From NCBI GenBank assembly GCA_002414705.1, contig DIAL01000035.1, positions 2,710 through 36,086 of the forward strand: a stretch of 33,377 nucleotides of DNA, given 5' to 3'. Source of the stretch: Flavobacteriaceae bacterium UBA5079 (lineage in GTDB: Bacteria; Bacteroidota; Bacteroidia; Flavobacteriales; Flavobacteriaceae). Each line of letters begins with the position of its first letter. Position 1 is the first letter of the stretch. The notes under the pieces are model-generated. The model did no database searches. It saw nothing but the letters and a program-made list of their open reading frames with translations, and was not told the origin of the DNA. Shown here piece after piece: positions 24,948 through 32,768 of the stretch. Position numbers and translations under genes: made by a program.

Positions 24948-25324
24948 TGGAAAAAGCCCATCTGCATCAAATACATCCTGTTTTACCAGTTCAAAATATA
25001 TTGGCTGCCTTGTTTTTTTATGTGAATAAACTGGGTTTTGAAATTGCTTTTGCTGATGACCCTAAAATGCCAACTTATGCAGGATTACGTCGTGGAGATG
25101 TAGAAATCCATTTGCAAGTTCATAATGAAGATTTTTTTAAAAGTGGTCATGTAGCTTCTCAACTTCGGATTGTAACTCAAAACATTGAAAGTCTATATAT
25201 AGAATTTGAAGCCAAACAGGTTTTTCAAGGTCAAATACAAATAAATCAAACGGATTGGGGAACTAAAGAGTTTGCTATTTATGATTTAGATAAAAATGGC
25301 TTAACGTTTTATAGCAATTTGTAA
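24947..25324 (+). CDS. VOC-superfamily protein (glyoxalase/bleomycin-resistance fold)
   Basis: This 125-residue protein is predicted to be cytoplasmic, with no signal peptide. It shows the two-beta-alpha-beta-beta-beta halves of the VOC fold: HPVLPVQNILAALFFYVNKL then GFEIAFADDP, AGLRRGDVEIHLQ, and the C-terminal TDWGTKEFAIYDLDKNGLTF with an EFAIYDLDKNGL block typical of the family. Metal residues are plausible at His in EIHLQ and Glu in KEFAI but are unproven. It overlaps the DinB-like stop by one base. Antibiotic binding, glyoxalase or dioxygenase activity cannot be told apart from sequence. Confidence 0.85.
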   Translation: MEKAHLHQIHPVLPVQNILAALFFYVNKLGFEIAFADDPKMPTYAGLRRGDVEIHLQVHNEDFFKSGHVASQLRIVTQNIESLYIEFEAKQVFQGQIQINQTDWGTKEFAIYDLDKNGLTFYSNL

Positions 25325-25332
25325 GCTGATAA

Positions 25333-25500
25333 TTAATTAGATTCGTTTTCTTCTTGTTCTTCACGCTTCATCTGCCTATATCTTGCAACAAGTCTAACAC
25401 CTAATCTTGCGAAAAGGATAATGGCAAAAACCATAACCATAACCATAGCAATACTAAGTCCCTCTGTAGGCTTTCCTAAAAATGTAGGCCTCTCCTCTTA
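25333..25500 (-). pseudogene. Remnant tail of a small membrane protein (or a 37-codon ORF)
   Basis: On the minus strand a frame running from a stop at 25500-25498 to TAA at 25333 encodes RPTFLGKPTEGLSIA, then a hydrophobic helix (MVMVMVFAIILFARLGV) and a basic then acidic tail (RYRQMKREEQEENESN). Its first ATG is at 25446, in the middle of what looks like coding sequence, so the natural start is missing. It may be the tail of a gene fused by deletion to the TPR fragment just upstream. A real 37-residue protein starting at 25446 is the alternative. Confidence 0.5.
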
Positions 25501-25729
25501 GGATACCTTTTTTAGCATAGAATTTAGCTAGATTTAAATCAGATTGAAAAGCTGTAGCAACTATTTCATTTAAGATTGCTAACTTTTTTTCTTGATTTTT
25601 TTCTTGATTAAGTTTTAGAGATAGACTGTCAATTGCTTGAATTGAAGTGTTTTGAGCTGAAATATTCACGCTGCAAAAAAAGATAGCCACAAAAAGTAGC
25701 GTAATAATAAAAGGTGTATTTTTAATCAT
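25454..25729 (-). pseudogene. 5' fragment of a secreted TPR-type (probably sensor) protein
   Basis: The 91-residue frame begins with a good signal peptide (MIKNTPFIITLLFVAIFFCS followed by VNISAQ). It continues as the start of a tetratricopeptide array (IQAIDSLSLKLNQEKNQEKK, then NEIVATAFQSDLNLAKFYAKKG). This opening is typical of Bacteroidota TPR histidine kinases and TPR regulators, which are 400-700 residues long. After LAKFYAKKGIL the frame turns to an unrelated tail (RGEAYIFRKAYRGT) and stops, at the point where a different protein's tail begins in another frame. The likely event is a deletion near 25499 that removed the rest of the gene. No kinase domain is present in the window. Confidence 0.7.
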
Positions 25730-25826
25730 AAGTCTTTTTTAAAGCTATTACAAAGACTTGAAGGATTTTATAAATTTAGTAGAATTCTCTGAAAAAAGTG
25801 TATTTAAAATTATAAAACTAATTATT

Positions 25827-25860
25827 AAAAAAGGCGTTACAGTTTTTGTAACGCCCTTTT
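25827..25860 (-). terminator. Terminator of lysA
   Basis: GGCGTTAC (25833-25840) pairs with GTAACGCC (25848-25855). On the minus strand it is followed by TTTTTT, just past the lysA stop. It is also well formed on the plus strand. Confidence 0.93.
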
Positions 25861-25862
25861 TG

Positions 25863-27068
25863 TTATAAATCAATTTCAATTTGATTCTTGATAATATCAT
25901 CAAAAGTTTCTCTTTTTCGTATGAGTTTCGCTTCATTATTATGCCATAATATTTCAGCAGGACGGTAACGAGAATTGTAGTTGGAAGCCATAGAATAGCA
26001 ATATGCTCCAGCGTTTTTGAAAGCAAGAATATCTCCTTCAGTAATTTCGTTTATACGTCTGTTATTGGCAAACGTATCTGTCTCACAAATATATCCAACT
26101 ACAGAATAAAAACGCTCGCGGCCTTTTGGATTAGAGATGTTTACAATCTCATGTTGCGATCCATAAAGCATGGGTCTGATTAAATGGTTGAAGCCAGAAT
26201 CTACTTGGGCAAAAACGGTAGAGGTAGTTTGTTTAACTACATTCACTTTTGTTAAAAAGTATCCAGCTTCACTTACCAGAAATTTTCCAGGTTCAAATGC
26301 AAGCGTTAAATTTTTACCGTATTCTTTACAGAATTCATTAAAGCGATTGGTTAATTTTTTGCCAAACTCTTCAATATCGGTTTCAATATCACCCGGTTTG
26401 TAGGGTACTTTAAATCCAGAGCCAAAATCTATAAAATCTAAATTTTTGAAATTTTTAGCTGTTTCAAATAAAATTTCGCTAGCATAAAGAAAGACGTCAA
26501 TATCTAAAATATCACTTCCTGTGTGCATGTGAATACCATTTATAGTCATATTGGTATTTTCTACAATTCTTAAAATATGCGGAATTTGATGGATTGAAAT
26601 ACCAAACTTACTATCTATATGTCCAACTGAAATATTAGTATTTCCACCTGCCATAACGTGCGGATTAATCCGAATGCACACAGGTGTTTTAGGATGTTTT
26701 GTACCAAACTGCTCTAATATGGATAAATTATCAATATTAATTTGAACGCCTAATGCTGCTGCTTTTTCTATTTCATCCAAAGACACGCCATTTGGTGTGT
26801 ATATGATTTGTTCTGGTAAAAATCCAGCTTTTAAGCCTAATTGTACCTCTTGAATTGATACCGTATCAAGTCCAGATCCTAACGTGTTCATTAACTTTAA
26901 TATAGAAATATTGGACAAAGCTTTAACTGCATAATTAATCTTAACCTGTTTCACCTTATTAAAAGCTGTATGTAAACGTTTATACTGTGATACTATTTTT
27001 TCAGCATCATATACATAAATAGGACTACCATAATCCCGAGCAATTTGTAATAAAGAGTTTGTTTCCAT
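25863..27068 (-). CDS. lysA: Diaminopimelate decarboxylase
   Basis: This 401-residue PLP enzyme performs the last step of lysine synthesis. The alanine-racemase-like barrel has the PLP Lys49 in NYAVKALSN, then SGLDTVSIQEVQLGLKAGF, HIDSKFGI, HMHTGSD, DFGSGF and EPGKFLV. The C-terminal beta domain includes VGYICETDTFA with the active-site Cys of the dimer interface, GDILAFKNAGAYCYSMAS and NYNSRYRPAEILW. It is monocistronic with its own terminator. Upstream bases 27069-27246 hold a small hairpin (27116-27128, TGGGT/ACCCA), but no lysine riboswitch is recognisable. A 92-codon frame inside it is a shadow. Confidence 0.97.
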   Translation of the reverse strand: METNSLLQIARDYGSPIYVYDAEKIVSQYKRLHTAFNKVKQVKINYAVKALSNISILKLMNTLGSGLDTVSIQEVQLGLKAGFLPEQIIYTPNGVSLDEIEKAAALGVQINIDNLSILEQFGTKHPKTPVCIRINPHVMAGGNTNISVGHIDSKFGISIHQIPHILRIVENTNMTINGIHMHTGSDILDIDVFLYASEILFETAKNFKNLDFIDFGSGFKVPYKPGDIETDIEEFGKKLTNRFNEFCKEYGKNLTLAFEPGKFLVSEAGYFLTKVNVVKQTTSTVFAQVDSGFNHLIRPMLYGSQHEIVNISNPKGRERFYSVVGYICETDTFANNRRINEITEGDILAFKNAGAYCYSMASNYNSRYRPAEILWHNNEAKLIRKRETFDDIIKNQIEIDL

Positions 27069-27246
27069 TTTGGAATTTATTTAAGGTTAAAAAAGCCATA
27101 AAGTTAAGAAACTATTGGGTTTTACCCATGAATATTTTGGTTGAGTATAAAAAAGAAACAGTCTAAAAAGTATGGTTGGCGTTTTTTTAAAAATTACAAA
27201 ATCGTTTTTTATACCTTTAACCCGCTATTAATTAAAATATTATAAC

Positions 27247-28257
27247 ATGAAAAAAACATTACTTTTATTATCAACAGTCGTAACTTTTACAAGTTTCGCA
27301 CAAGCACCCATTAATGATTTCTTTAGTATTCCTATGTCTTCGTATGCTATTGTGGAATCTTTGCCTGCCATTGATCAAAGTGCTACAGGTGCAGGATTAA
27401 CATGGAATTTCAATAGTTTAACATCTGTAGGTACAAACACAGATACCTATGCTGCACCAACTGTACCAGAATTAGGAGATTTTCCAGGAACTACTGACAT
27501 TTTAACAATTTCCACAGCAGGTTCTATGGATGTAAATAATATTCTTGCTAAAGAAGAAATGTCTGGTGCTTTTTCTTTTACAGGTGTTACTTCAGCTGGA
27601 ATTGAATTAAATTATATTACTAATAATGCGTTGTTAGGCACGTTTCCTTTAAGCTATTTAGATACTACAACTGATGCTGTTTCTGGAAATTTTTCAACTG
27701 ATGCTGTTTCTGGAACTTTTACAGGAACCATTGCAACTACTGTTGATGCACATGGAACTTTAAATATGAACGATGTTGGAGAAGGTGCTTATACTGGCAG
27801 TGTAACACGACTTAAAGTGGTTCAGGATTTAATATTAACCGTTTTTATCTTTAATGGAACTGTTAATCAAACGTCTTACTATTATTATGATGATAGTAAT
27901 GGAAATCTTGTTTTTAGATCCAATACAGCTGATATAGTTTTTGCTTTTGCAGGAGTAGATGAATCCATAAATATTATGGAAAGTTTCTTAACGAACCCAT
28001 TGTCTACACCTAATAATGAATTTGTAACTAACGACTTTAGAGTGATTCCAAATCCAGTAAACGATGTTTTAAACATTCAATATAATGCGCCAAATACGAT
28101 ACAGTCTATTCGTGTTTCTGATATAAATGGTCGTGTTATTTTGACCTCTAAAGATGCAACAAAACCTATGGACGTATCGGTATTACAAAGCGGTCTTTAT
28201 ATTTTAGTTGTTCAAACTAAAAGTGGACTTAAGACGAAGAAATTTTTAAAGAAATAA
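27247..28257 (+). CDS. Secreted protein with T9SS type A sorting domain
   Basis: This 336-residue protein has signal peptide MKKTLLLLSTVVTFTSFAQ. A beta-rich body is low in Cys and charge, with many Thr, Ser and Gly residues. The C-terminal T9SS type A domain spans about 262-336 (FRVIPNPVNDVLNIQYN, IRVSDINGRVIL, VSVLQSGLYILVVQ, TKKFLKK). I do not recognise the body domain. It includes a 9-residue tandem repeat (TDAVSGNFS/TDAVSGTFT) from a recent DNA duplication. It should be exported by Sec and T9SS. It is monocistronic. Its function is unknown. Confidence 0.92.
   Translation: MKKTLLLLSTVVTFTSFAQAPINDFFSIPMSSYAIVESLPAIDQSATGAGLTWNFNSLTSVGTNTDTYAAPTVPELGDFPGTTDILTISTAGSMDVNNILAKEEMSGAFSFTGVTSAGIELNYITNNALLGTFPLSYLDTTTDAVSGNFSTDAVSGTFTGTIATTVDAHGTLNMNDVGEGAYTGSVTRLKVVQDLILTVFIFNGTVNQTSYYYYDDSNGNLVFRSNTADIVFAFAGVDESINIMESFLTNPLSTPNNEFVTNDFRVIPNPVNDVLNIQYNAPNTIQSIRVSDINGRVILTSKDATKPMDVSVLQSGLYILVVQTKSGLKTKKFLKK
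27670..27723 (+). repeat. 27-base tandem duplication within the T9SS gene
   Basis: Two 27-base copies (27670-27696 and 27697-27723) share the core ACTGATGCTGTTTCTGGAA and differ at only two positions. They encode TDAVSGNFS and TDAVSGTFT, keeping the frame. Confidence 0.92.
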
Positions 28258-28293
28258 ATTTTTAATCAATCCGAAAACAACTTTTAAAAATTA

Positions 28294-28324
28294 TTGGTTA
28301 AAAGCGTTAGGTTGATTACTTTTG
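28294..28324 (+). promoter_or_regulatory. sucC promoter (TTG, 20-base gap, TACTTTTG)
   Basis: TTG lies at 28294-28296 and TACTTTTG at 28317-28324. A 7-bp hairpin (TTTTCTC/GAGAAAA, 28344-28362) lies in the leader between this and the ATG at 28382. Confidence 0.6.
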
Positions 28325-28381
28325 TGCAACTAAAATTTAATGATTTTCTCTTATTGAGAAAACTCCAAACGAATTTATAAG

Positions 28382-29572
28382 ATGAATTTACACGAATATC
28401 AAGGAAAAGAAATGTTAAGTAGTTTTGGTGTACGTATCCAGCGTGGTATTGTCGCTCAAAATGCTGAAGAAGCTGTTGCAGCTGCCAAAAAACTAACAGA
28501 AGATACTGGTACTGGCTGGCACGTTATAAAAGCCCAAGTTCATGCTGGTGGACGTGGTAAAGGTGGTGGTGTAAAATTAGCAAAAAACCTTCAAGAGGTT
28601 GAAAGAATTGCTGGTGAAATCATTGGGATGGATTTAGTTACGCCTCAAACGTCTGCTGAAGGTAAGCGTGTTCATCAAGTATTGGTTGCCGAAGATGTTT
28701 ATTATCCTGGTGACAGTGAACCTGAAGAATATTATATGTCTGTTTTATTAAATCGTGCTACAGGTCGTAACATGATTATGTATTCTACTGAAGGTGGAAT
28801 GGATATTGAAACAGTTGCCGAGGAAACTCCGCACTTAATTTTTACTGAAGAAATTGATCCTTCAGTTGGGATTATGCCGTTTCAAGCACGTAAAATTGCT
28901 TTCAATTTAGGCTTATCTGGATTGGCTTTTAAAGAAATGACCAAATTCGTTACGTCTTTATATACGGCTTATGATAAGTCTGATTCATCATTATTTGAAA
29001 TTAACCCAGTGTTAAAAACAAGTGATGATAAAATTATGGCTGTCGATGCTAAAGTAACTATTGATGAAAACGCATTATACAGACATAAAGATTATGAAGC
29101 TTTACGCGATTTACGTGAAGAAAACCCTATTGAAGTTGAAGCCAAAGAAGTTGGACTAAACTATGTAGACCTTGACGGAAATGTTGGGTGTATGGTAAAT
29201 GGTGCAGGTCTTGCTATGGCAACTATGGATTTAATTAAGCAAGCAGGTGGTGAGCCAGCTAACTTTTTAGATGTTGGTGGTACTGCTGATGCTGCTCGTG
29301 TGGAAACGGCTTTCGAATTAATTTTAAGAGATCCAAACGTAAAAGCAATCCTTATTAATATATTTGGTGGTATTGTTCGTTGTGATCGTGTTGCTCAAGG
29401 TGTTATTGATGCCTACAAAAACATGGGTAATATTGAAGTGCCAATTATTGTGCGTCTTCAAGGTACAAACGCGGATATTGCAAAAGAGTTGATTGATAAT
29501 TCAGGGTTAGCCGTAATGAGTGCTACAGAGTTTCAAGAAGCTGCAGATAAAGTACACCAAGTGCTGTCTTAA
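28382..29572 (+). CDS. sucC: Succinyl-CoA ligase (ADP-forming) beta subunit
   Basis: This 396-residue TCA-cycle enzyme subunit forms ATP (or GTP) from succinyl-CoA. The ATP-grasp N-terminus has MNLHEYQGKEMLSSFGV, KAQVHAGGRGKGGGVKLA (nucleotide-binding Gly loop) and SLFEINPVL with the Mg ligands. The C-terminal CoA-ligase domain has GCMVNGAGLAMATMDLI, NFLDVGGTADA and ILINIFGGIVRCD with its phosphate-binding Gly pair. sucD is not in the window, so the two subunits are unlinked here, as is common in Bacteroidota. It has its own promoter and terminator. Confidence 0.97.
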   Translation: MNLHEYQGKEMLSSFGVRIQRGIVAQNAEEAVAAAKKLTEDTGTGWHVIKAQVHAGGRGKGGGVKLAKNLQEVERIAGEIIGMDLVTPQTSAEGKRVHQVLVAEDVYYPGDSEPEEYYMSVLLNRATGRNMIMYSTEGGMDIETVAEETPHLIFTEEIDPSVGIMPFQARKIAFNLGLSGLAFKEMTKFVTSLYTAYDKSDSSLFEINPVLKTSDDKIMAVDAKVTIDENALYRHKDYEALRDLREENPIEVEAKEVGLNYVDLDGNVGCMVNGAGLAMATMDLIKQAGGEPANFLDVGGTADAARVETAFELILRDPNVKAILINIFGGIVRCDRVAQGVIDAYKNMGNIEVPIIVRLQGTNADIAKELIDNSGLAVMSATEFQEAADKVHQVLS

Positions 29573-29595
29573 TTATATATAAAAATTCTAAACAT

Positions 29596-29628
29596 AAAAA
29601 AAGCTCTCAATTTATTGAGAGCTTTTTT
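29596..29628. terminator. Terminator of sucC (bidirectional)
   Basis: AAGCTCTCAA (29601-29610) pairs with TTGAGAGCTT (29615-29624) around TTTA, with A-tract and T-tract flanks. It could also serve the DUF1456 gene on the other strand. Confidence 0.95.
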
Positions 29629-29707
29629 AGTTTCTATTTTGAAGTAAATAATGTCTTGCTTTGCTGTTTGTATATTCAAAAGAAAAGAAAACAGATTATA
29701 ATATGAT

Positions 29708-30010
29708 TTACTTTTTATTGTTAGCCACTTTTACAAATGGTTTTTTTGTAGTAACTGCTTTAGGTTTCTCTGTAGGTTTTGTTTTCTTTTCTGGTTTTGG
29801 ACCACGAAGGTGAATAACCAAACCATTCAAGAAATTCCGAAGAATTTGATCACCACATTCCATGTATTTTGGATGATCTTCCTTTCTGAAAAACGCACCC
29901 AATTCACTTTTAGTAATTCTGAAATCGACTAGTTCTAAAATTTTTACAATTTCGTCATCACGTAGTTGTAAGGCTACGCGTAATTTTTTGAAAATATCGT
30001 TGTTTGTCAT
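29708..30010 (-). CDS. Single-repeat DUF1456 protein with a basic tail
   Basis: This 100-residue protein has one DUF1456 repeat (about 1-72: NDIFKKLRVALQLRDDEIVK then ILELVDFRITKSELGAFFRK, EDHPKYMECGDQILRNFLNG). It is followed by a Lys/Pro/Thr-rich tail (KPEKKTKPTEKPKAVTTKKP). The E. coli relative YehS carries two such repeats in about 156 residues, and this one matches its second repeat best. The basic low-complexity tail suggests nucleic-acid contact, which is inference. It is monocistronic and divergent from the TerB-like gene, with a 234-base gap that holds a direct repeat. Confidence 0.88.
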   Translation of the reverse strand: MTNNDIFKKLRVALQLRDDEIVKILELVDFRITKSELGAFFRKEDHPKYMECGDQILRNFLNGLVIHLRGPKPEKKTKPTEKPKAVTTKKPFVKVANNKK

Positions 30011-30066
30011 AGTTCCTTTTTGAAAGCTATTTACAGCTTGATTTAAACGTTAATTTATAAAATATC

Positions 30067-30158
30067 GATGAAATGCATTTTTAATTTAAAATATTGATTA
30101 TCAGAAATTTAAATTGATGTTTTTGAGTAAATGTAATAAAATAACGATAAAATGCATT
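30067..30158. repeat. Direct repeat in the divergent DUF1456/TerB-like intergenic region
   Basis: CGATGAAATGCATT (30067-30080) and CGATAAAATGCATT (30145-30158) differ at one base and lie 78 bases apart, each holding the palindrome AATGCATT. The position suits a shared operator, but AT-rich sequence makes chance plausible. Confidence 0.45.
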
Positions 30159-30211
30159 CAATTTTTCGACAAGTTACAATTTATCATGGATTATCAAATA
30201 ATCATTGTACC

Positions 30212-30219
30212 TATCTTTA
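30212..30219 (+). promoter_or_regulatory. -7 box TATCTTTA for the TerB-like gene
   Basis: The box lies 25 bases before the ATG, with TTG at 30205-30207 too close to serve as -33. Confidence 0.35.
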
Positions 30220-30244
30220 TACTTGAATAATTAATCCATTTCTC

Positions 30245-30649
30245 ATGCTAATTAACAGGGTTGAAAAATTAAGTCTCTTATCCGAAATGATTTCATTTGC
30301 TAAAAATGAAACCAACTTAAAACCTATTGAATATAATTTTCTTTTAGCAATTGCGAGGCAATTAGATATTTCAAGAGAAGATTTTGATTATCTCATTGAA
30401 AACCCGATTAATTATATGCACTTAAAATCGCATAGCGAACGTATCGTGCAATTCCATCGTTTAGTTTTACTCATGAATATTGATGAGGAAAATTCTCCTA
30501 AAGATAAAATTAAACTTCATAATTATGGGTTACGTATGGGGTTAAGCCACGAATCTATTAATAAAGTACTTTACTTAATGGAAAGTTTTCCTAATAAGGT
30601 GGTTCCTCCTGATGTACTTATTGATATTTTTAAGGTGCAGTATAATTAA
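30245..30649 (+). CDS. TerB-like helical protein next to uvrB
   Basis: This 134-residue, wholly helical protein has no signal peptide or Cys. The pattern KLSLLSEMISFAKNETNLKP, then FLLAIARQLDISREDFDYLI, and a second helical half (KIKLHNYGLRMGLSHESI) resembles the TerB/DjlA-like helical fold used in tellurite-response and J-domain proteins. I recall small flavobacterial proteins beside uvrB that carry the label excinuclease subunit B, and this one has no UvrB sequence, so such a label would be wrong. Its stop abuts the uvrB stop with no gap (30649/30650), so the two transcripts overlap at their 3' ends. The function is unknown. Confidence 0.8.
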   Translation: MLINRVEKLSLLSEMISFAKNETNLKPIEYNFLLAIARQLDISREDFDYLIENPINYMHLKSHSERIVQFHRLVLLMNIDEENSPKDKIKLHNYGLRMGLSHESINKVLYLMESFPNKVVPPDVLIDIFKVQYN

Positions 30650-32653
30650 TTAAACCTTCAACTTGTCTAATTTTTCCTGATACCCTTTTATTAAATCTCT
30701 AAATTGTGCAGCTTCCATGAAGTCTAAAGCTTTGGCTGCTTGTTCCATTTGTTTTCGGTTTTCACGAATTTTCTTTTCTAGCTCACCTTTCGTTAAGTAT
30801 TGACTTTCTGGTTCTGCAGCTTTTGCAGCTTCCAATTCATAACTATACGTACTAACCGAGTTTTTGGTTAGCGCATTGTCTAAACTTTTATTTAAGGCTG
30901 TTGGAACTAAATTATGTTTGGTGTTATAATTAATTTGTTTTTCCCGTCTGTATTCGGTTTCATCAATCGTTTTTTGCATGCTTTTGGTTATTTTATCTGC
31001 ATACATAATTGCTTTTCCGTTGAGGTTTCTTGCTGCACGACCAACCGTTTGTGTTAAAGAACGTGCCGAACGTAAAAAACCTTCCTTATCCGCATCTAGA
31101 ATGGCTACTAATGATACTTCGGGTAAGTCCAAACCTTCACGAAGTAAATTGACACCAACTAATACATCAAATAGCCCTTTTCGTAAATCTTGCATGATTT
31201 CTACACGTTCCAAAGTGTCCACATCACTATGAATATAGCGACACCGAATTTGAATCCGATCCAGATATTTGGTTAATTCTTCAGCCATACGCTTTGTTAA
31301 GGTTGTGACTAAAGTACGTTCGTCTTTTTCAATACGTAAATGAATTTCTTCAATTAAATCATCAATCTGATTTAAACTTGGGCGCACTTCAATTACAGGA
31401 TCTAGCAATCCTGTTGGGCGAATAATTTGTTCTACAAAAACACCATCAGACTTTTGCAATTCATAATCCGCAGGTGTAGCACTTACGTAAATTACTTGAT
31501 TTTGAAGGGCTTCAAATTCTTCAAATTTTAACGGACGGTTATCCATAGCTGCAGGTAAACGGAAACCGTATTCTACCAAATTTTCTTTTCTGCTTCTATC
31601 GCCTCCATACATGGCATGTACTTGGGAAATAGTTACGTGACTTTCATCTACAACCATTAAAAAATCGTCTGGAAAATAATCCAATAAACAGAAGGGTCTG
31701 GTTCCTGGTTGTCTGCCATCTAAATAACGCGAGTAATTTTCAATACCAGAACAGTAGCCCAATTCACGAATCATTTCCAAGTCGAATTCAGTACGTTCTT
31801 TTAAACGTTTGGCTTCAAGATGTTTTCCAATTTCTTTAAAATAATCGTATTGTTTTACCAAATCGTCTTGGATACTTTTTATGGCACCTTGCAACACATC
31901 TGGCGATGTGACAAACATATTGGCAGGATAAATATTAAGTCGGTCGTATTTTTCTAAAACCTCATTGGTTTGTACATTAAAGGCTTCAATATCTTCAATT
32001 TCATCACCAAAAAAGTGAATTCTAAACGCGTGATCATCATAACTCGGGAATACATCAACCGTGTCACCTTTTATTCTAAAGTTTCCATGATTAAATTCGC
32101 CTTCCGTTCTGGAATATAAACTCTGTACCAAACGATGTAATAATTTGGTACGCGAAATGACTTCATCTCGTTCAATAGAAATGACATTTTTTTGAAATTC
32201 CACCGGATTTCCAATACCATATAAACAGGAAACGGAAGCAATTACTATCACATCACGACGACCAGAAAGTAGGGAAGACGTGGTGCTTAATCGCATTTTT
32301 TCGATTTCTTCGTTAATAGATAAATCCTTTTCTATATAAACACCCGAAACCGGAATGTACGCCTCTGGTTGGTAATAATCATAATAAGACACAAAATATT
32401 CTACTGCATTATCAGGGAAAAATTGTTTGAATTCAGAATACAATTGTGCAGCAAGCGTTTTGTTATGCGCTAAAACTAAAGTTGGCTTTTGCACCTCCTC
32501 AATAACATTGGCAACAGTGAAGGTTTTTCCCGAGCCTGTAACACCCAAAAGGGTTTGATATTTTTCATGAGAATCAATACCTCCTACTAATTTTTTAATA
32601 GCTTGAGGTTGATCTCCTGTTGGTTTAAATTCGGATTTTATTTTGAATTTCAT
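30650..32653 (-). CDS. uvrB: Excinuclease ABC subunit B
   Basis: This 667-residue nucleotide-excision-repair helicase verifies damage after UvrA loading and recruits UvrC. Walker A is GVTGSGKT (38-45). The damage-probing beta-hairpin region includes VEYFVSYYDYYQPEAYIP. The DESH box sits in FLMVVDESHVTISQVHAMY, and the helicase motifs LVTTLTKRMAEELTKYL, VGVNLLREGLDLPEVSLV and SLTQTVGRAARN follow. The last 40 residues are the UVR domain that meets UvrC (ELEKKIRENRKQMEQAAKAL then DFMEAAQFRDLI). The length is normal. The 3' end collides with the TerB-like gene. No SOS box was recognised upstream. Confidence 0.98.
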   Translation of the reverse strand: MKFKIKSEFKPTGDQPQAIKKLVGGIDSHEKYQTLLGVTGSGKTFTVANVIEEVQKPTLVLAHNKTLAAQLYSEFKQFFPDNAVEYFVSYYDYYQPEAYIPVSGVYIEKDLSINEEIEKMRLSTTSSLLSGRRDVIVIASVSCLYGIGNPVEFQKNVISIERDEVISRTKLLHRLVQSLYSRTEGEFNHGNFRIKGDTVDVFPSYDDHAFRIHFFGDEIEDIEAFNVQTNEVLEKYDRLNIYPANMFVTSPDVLQGAIKSIQDDLVKQYDYFKEIGKHLEAKRLKERTEFDLEMIRELGYCSGIENYSRYLDGRQPGTRPFCLLDYFPDDFLMVVDESHVTISQVHAMYGGDRSRKENLVEYGFRLPAAMDNRPLKFEEFEALQNQVIYVSATPADYELQKSDGVFVEQIIRPTGLLDPVIEVRPSLNQIDDLIEEIHLRIEKDERTLVTTLTKRMAEELTKYLDRIQIRCRYIHSDVDTLERVEIMQDLRKGLFDVLVGVNLLREGLDLPEVSLVAILDADKEGFLRSARSLTQTVGRAARNLNGKAIMYADKITKSMQKTIDETEYRREKQINYNTKHNLVPTALNKSLDNALTKNSVSTYSYELEAAKAAEPESQYLTKGELEKKIRENRKQMEQAAKALDFMEAAQFRDLIKGYQEKLDKLKV

Positions 32654-32768
32654 GAAGCCTTGTTGATGTTTTTTACTGTTTTCGAGGTAAACTAGCAGAT
32701 TGCCAGAATTAGGCTAATCATCCAATAGATTTGATATGCTTGTTTCGTTTAACAAAAATAAGCAAAAT

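Noticed and set aside
25748..26026. 92-codon minus-strand frame near the lysA end
   Set aside because: It overlaps the 3' end of lysA and its terminator in another frame; no protein family is recognisable.
27069..27246. Possible lysine riboswitch before lysA
   Set aside because: Only a 5-bp hairpin is seen; the known large multi-helix lysine aptamer is absent.
30978..31232. 84-codon plus-strand frame within uvrB
   Set aside because: It is antisense to conserved helicase motifs of UvrB.
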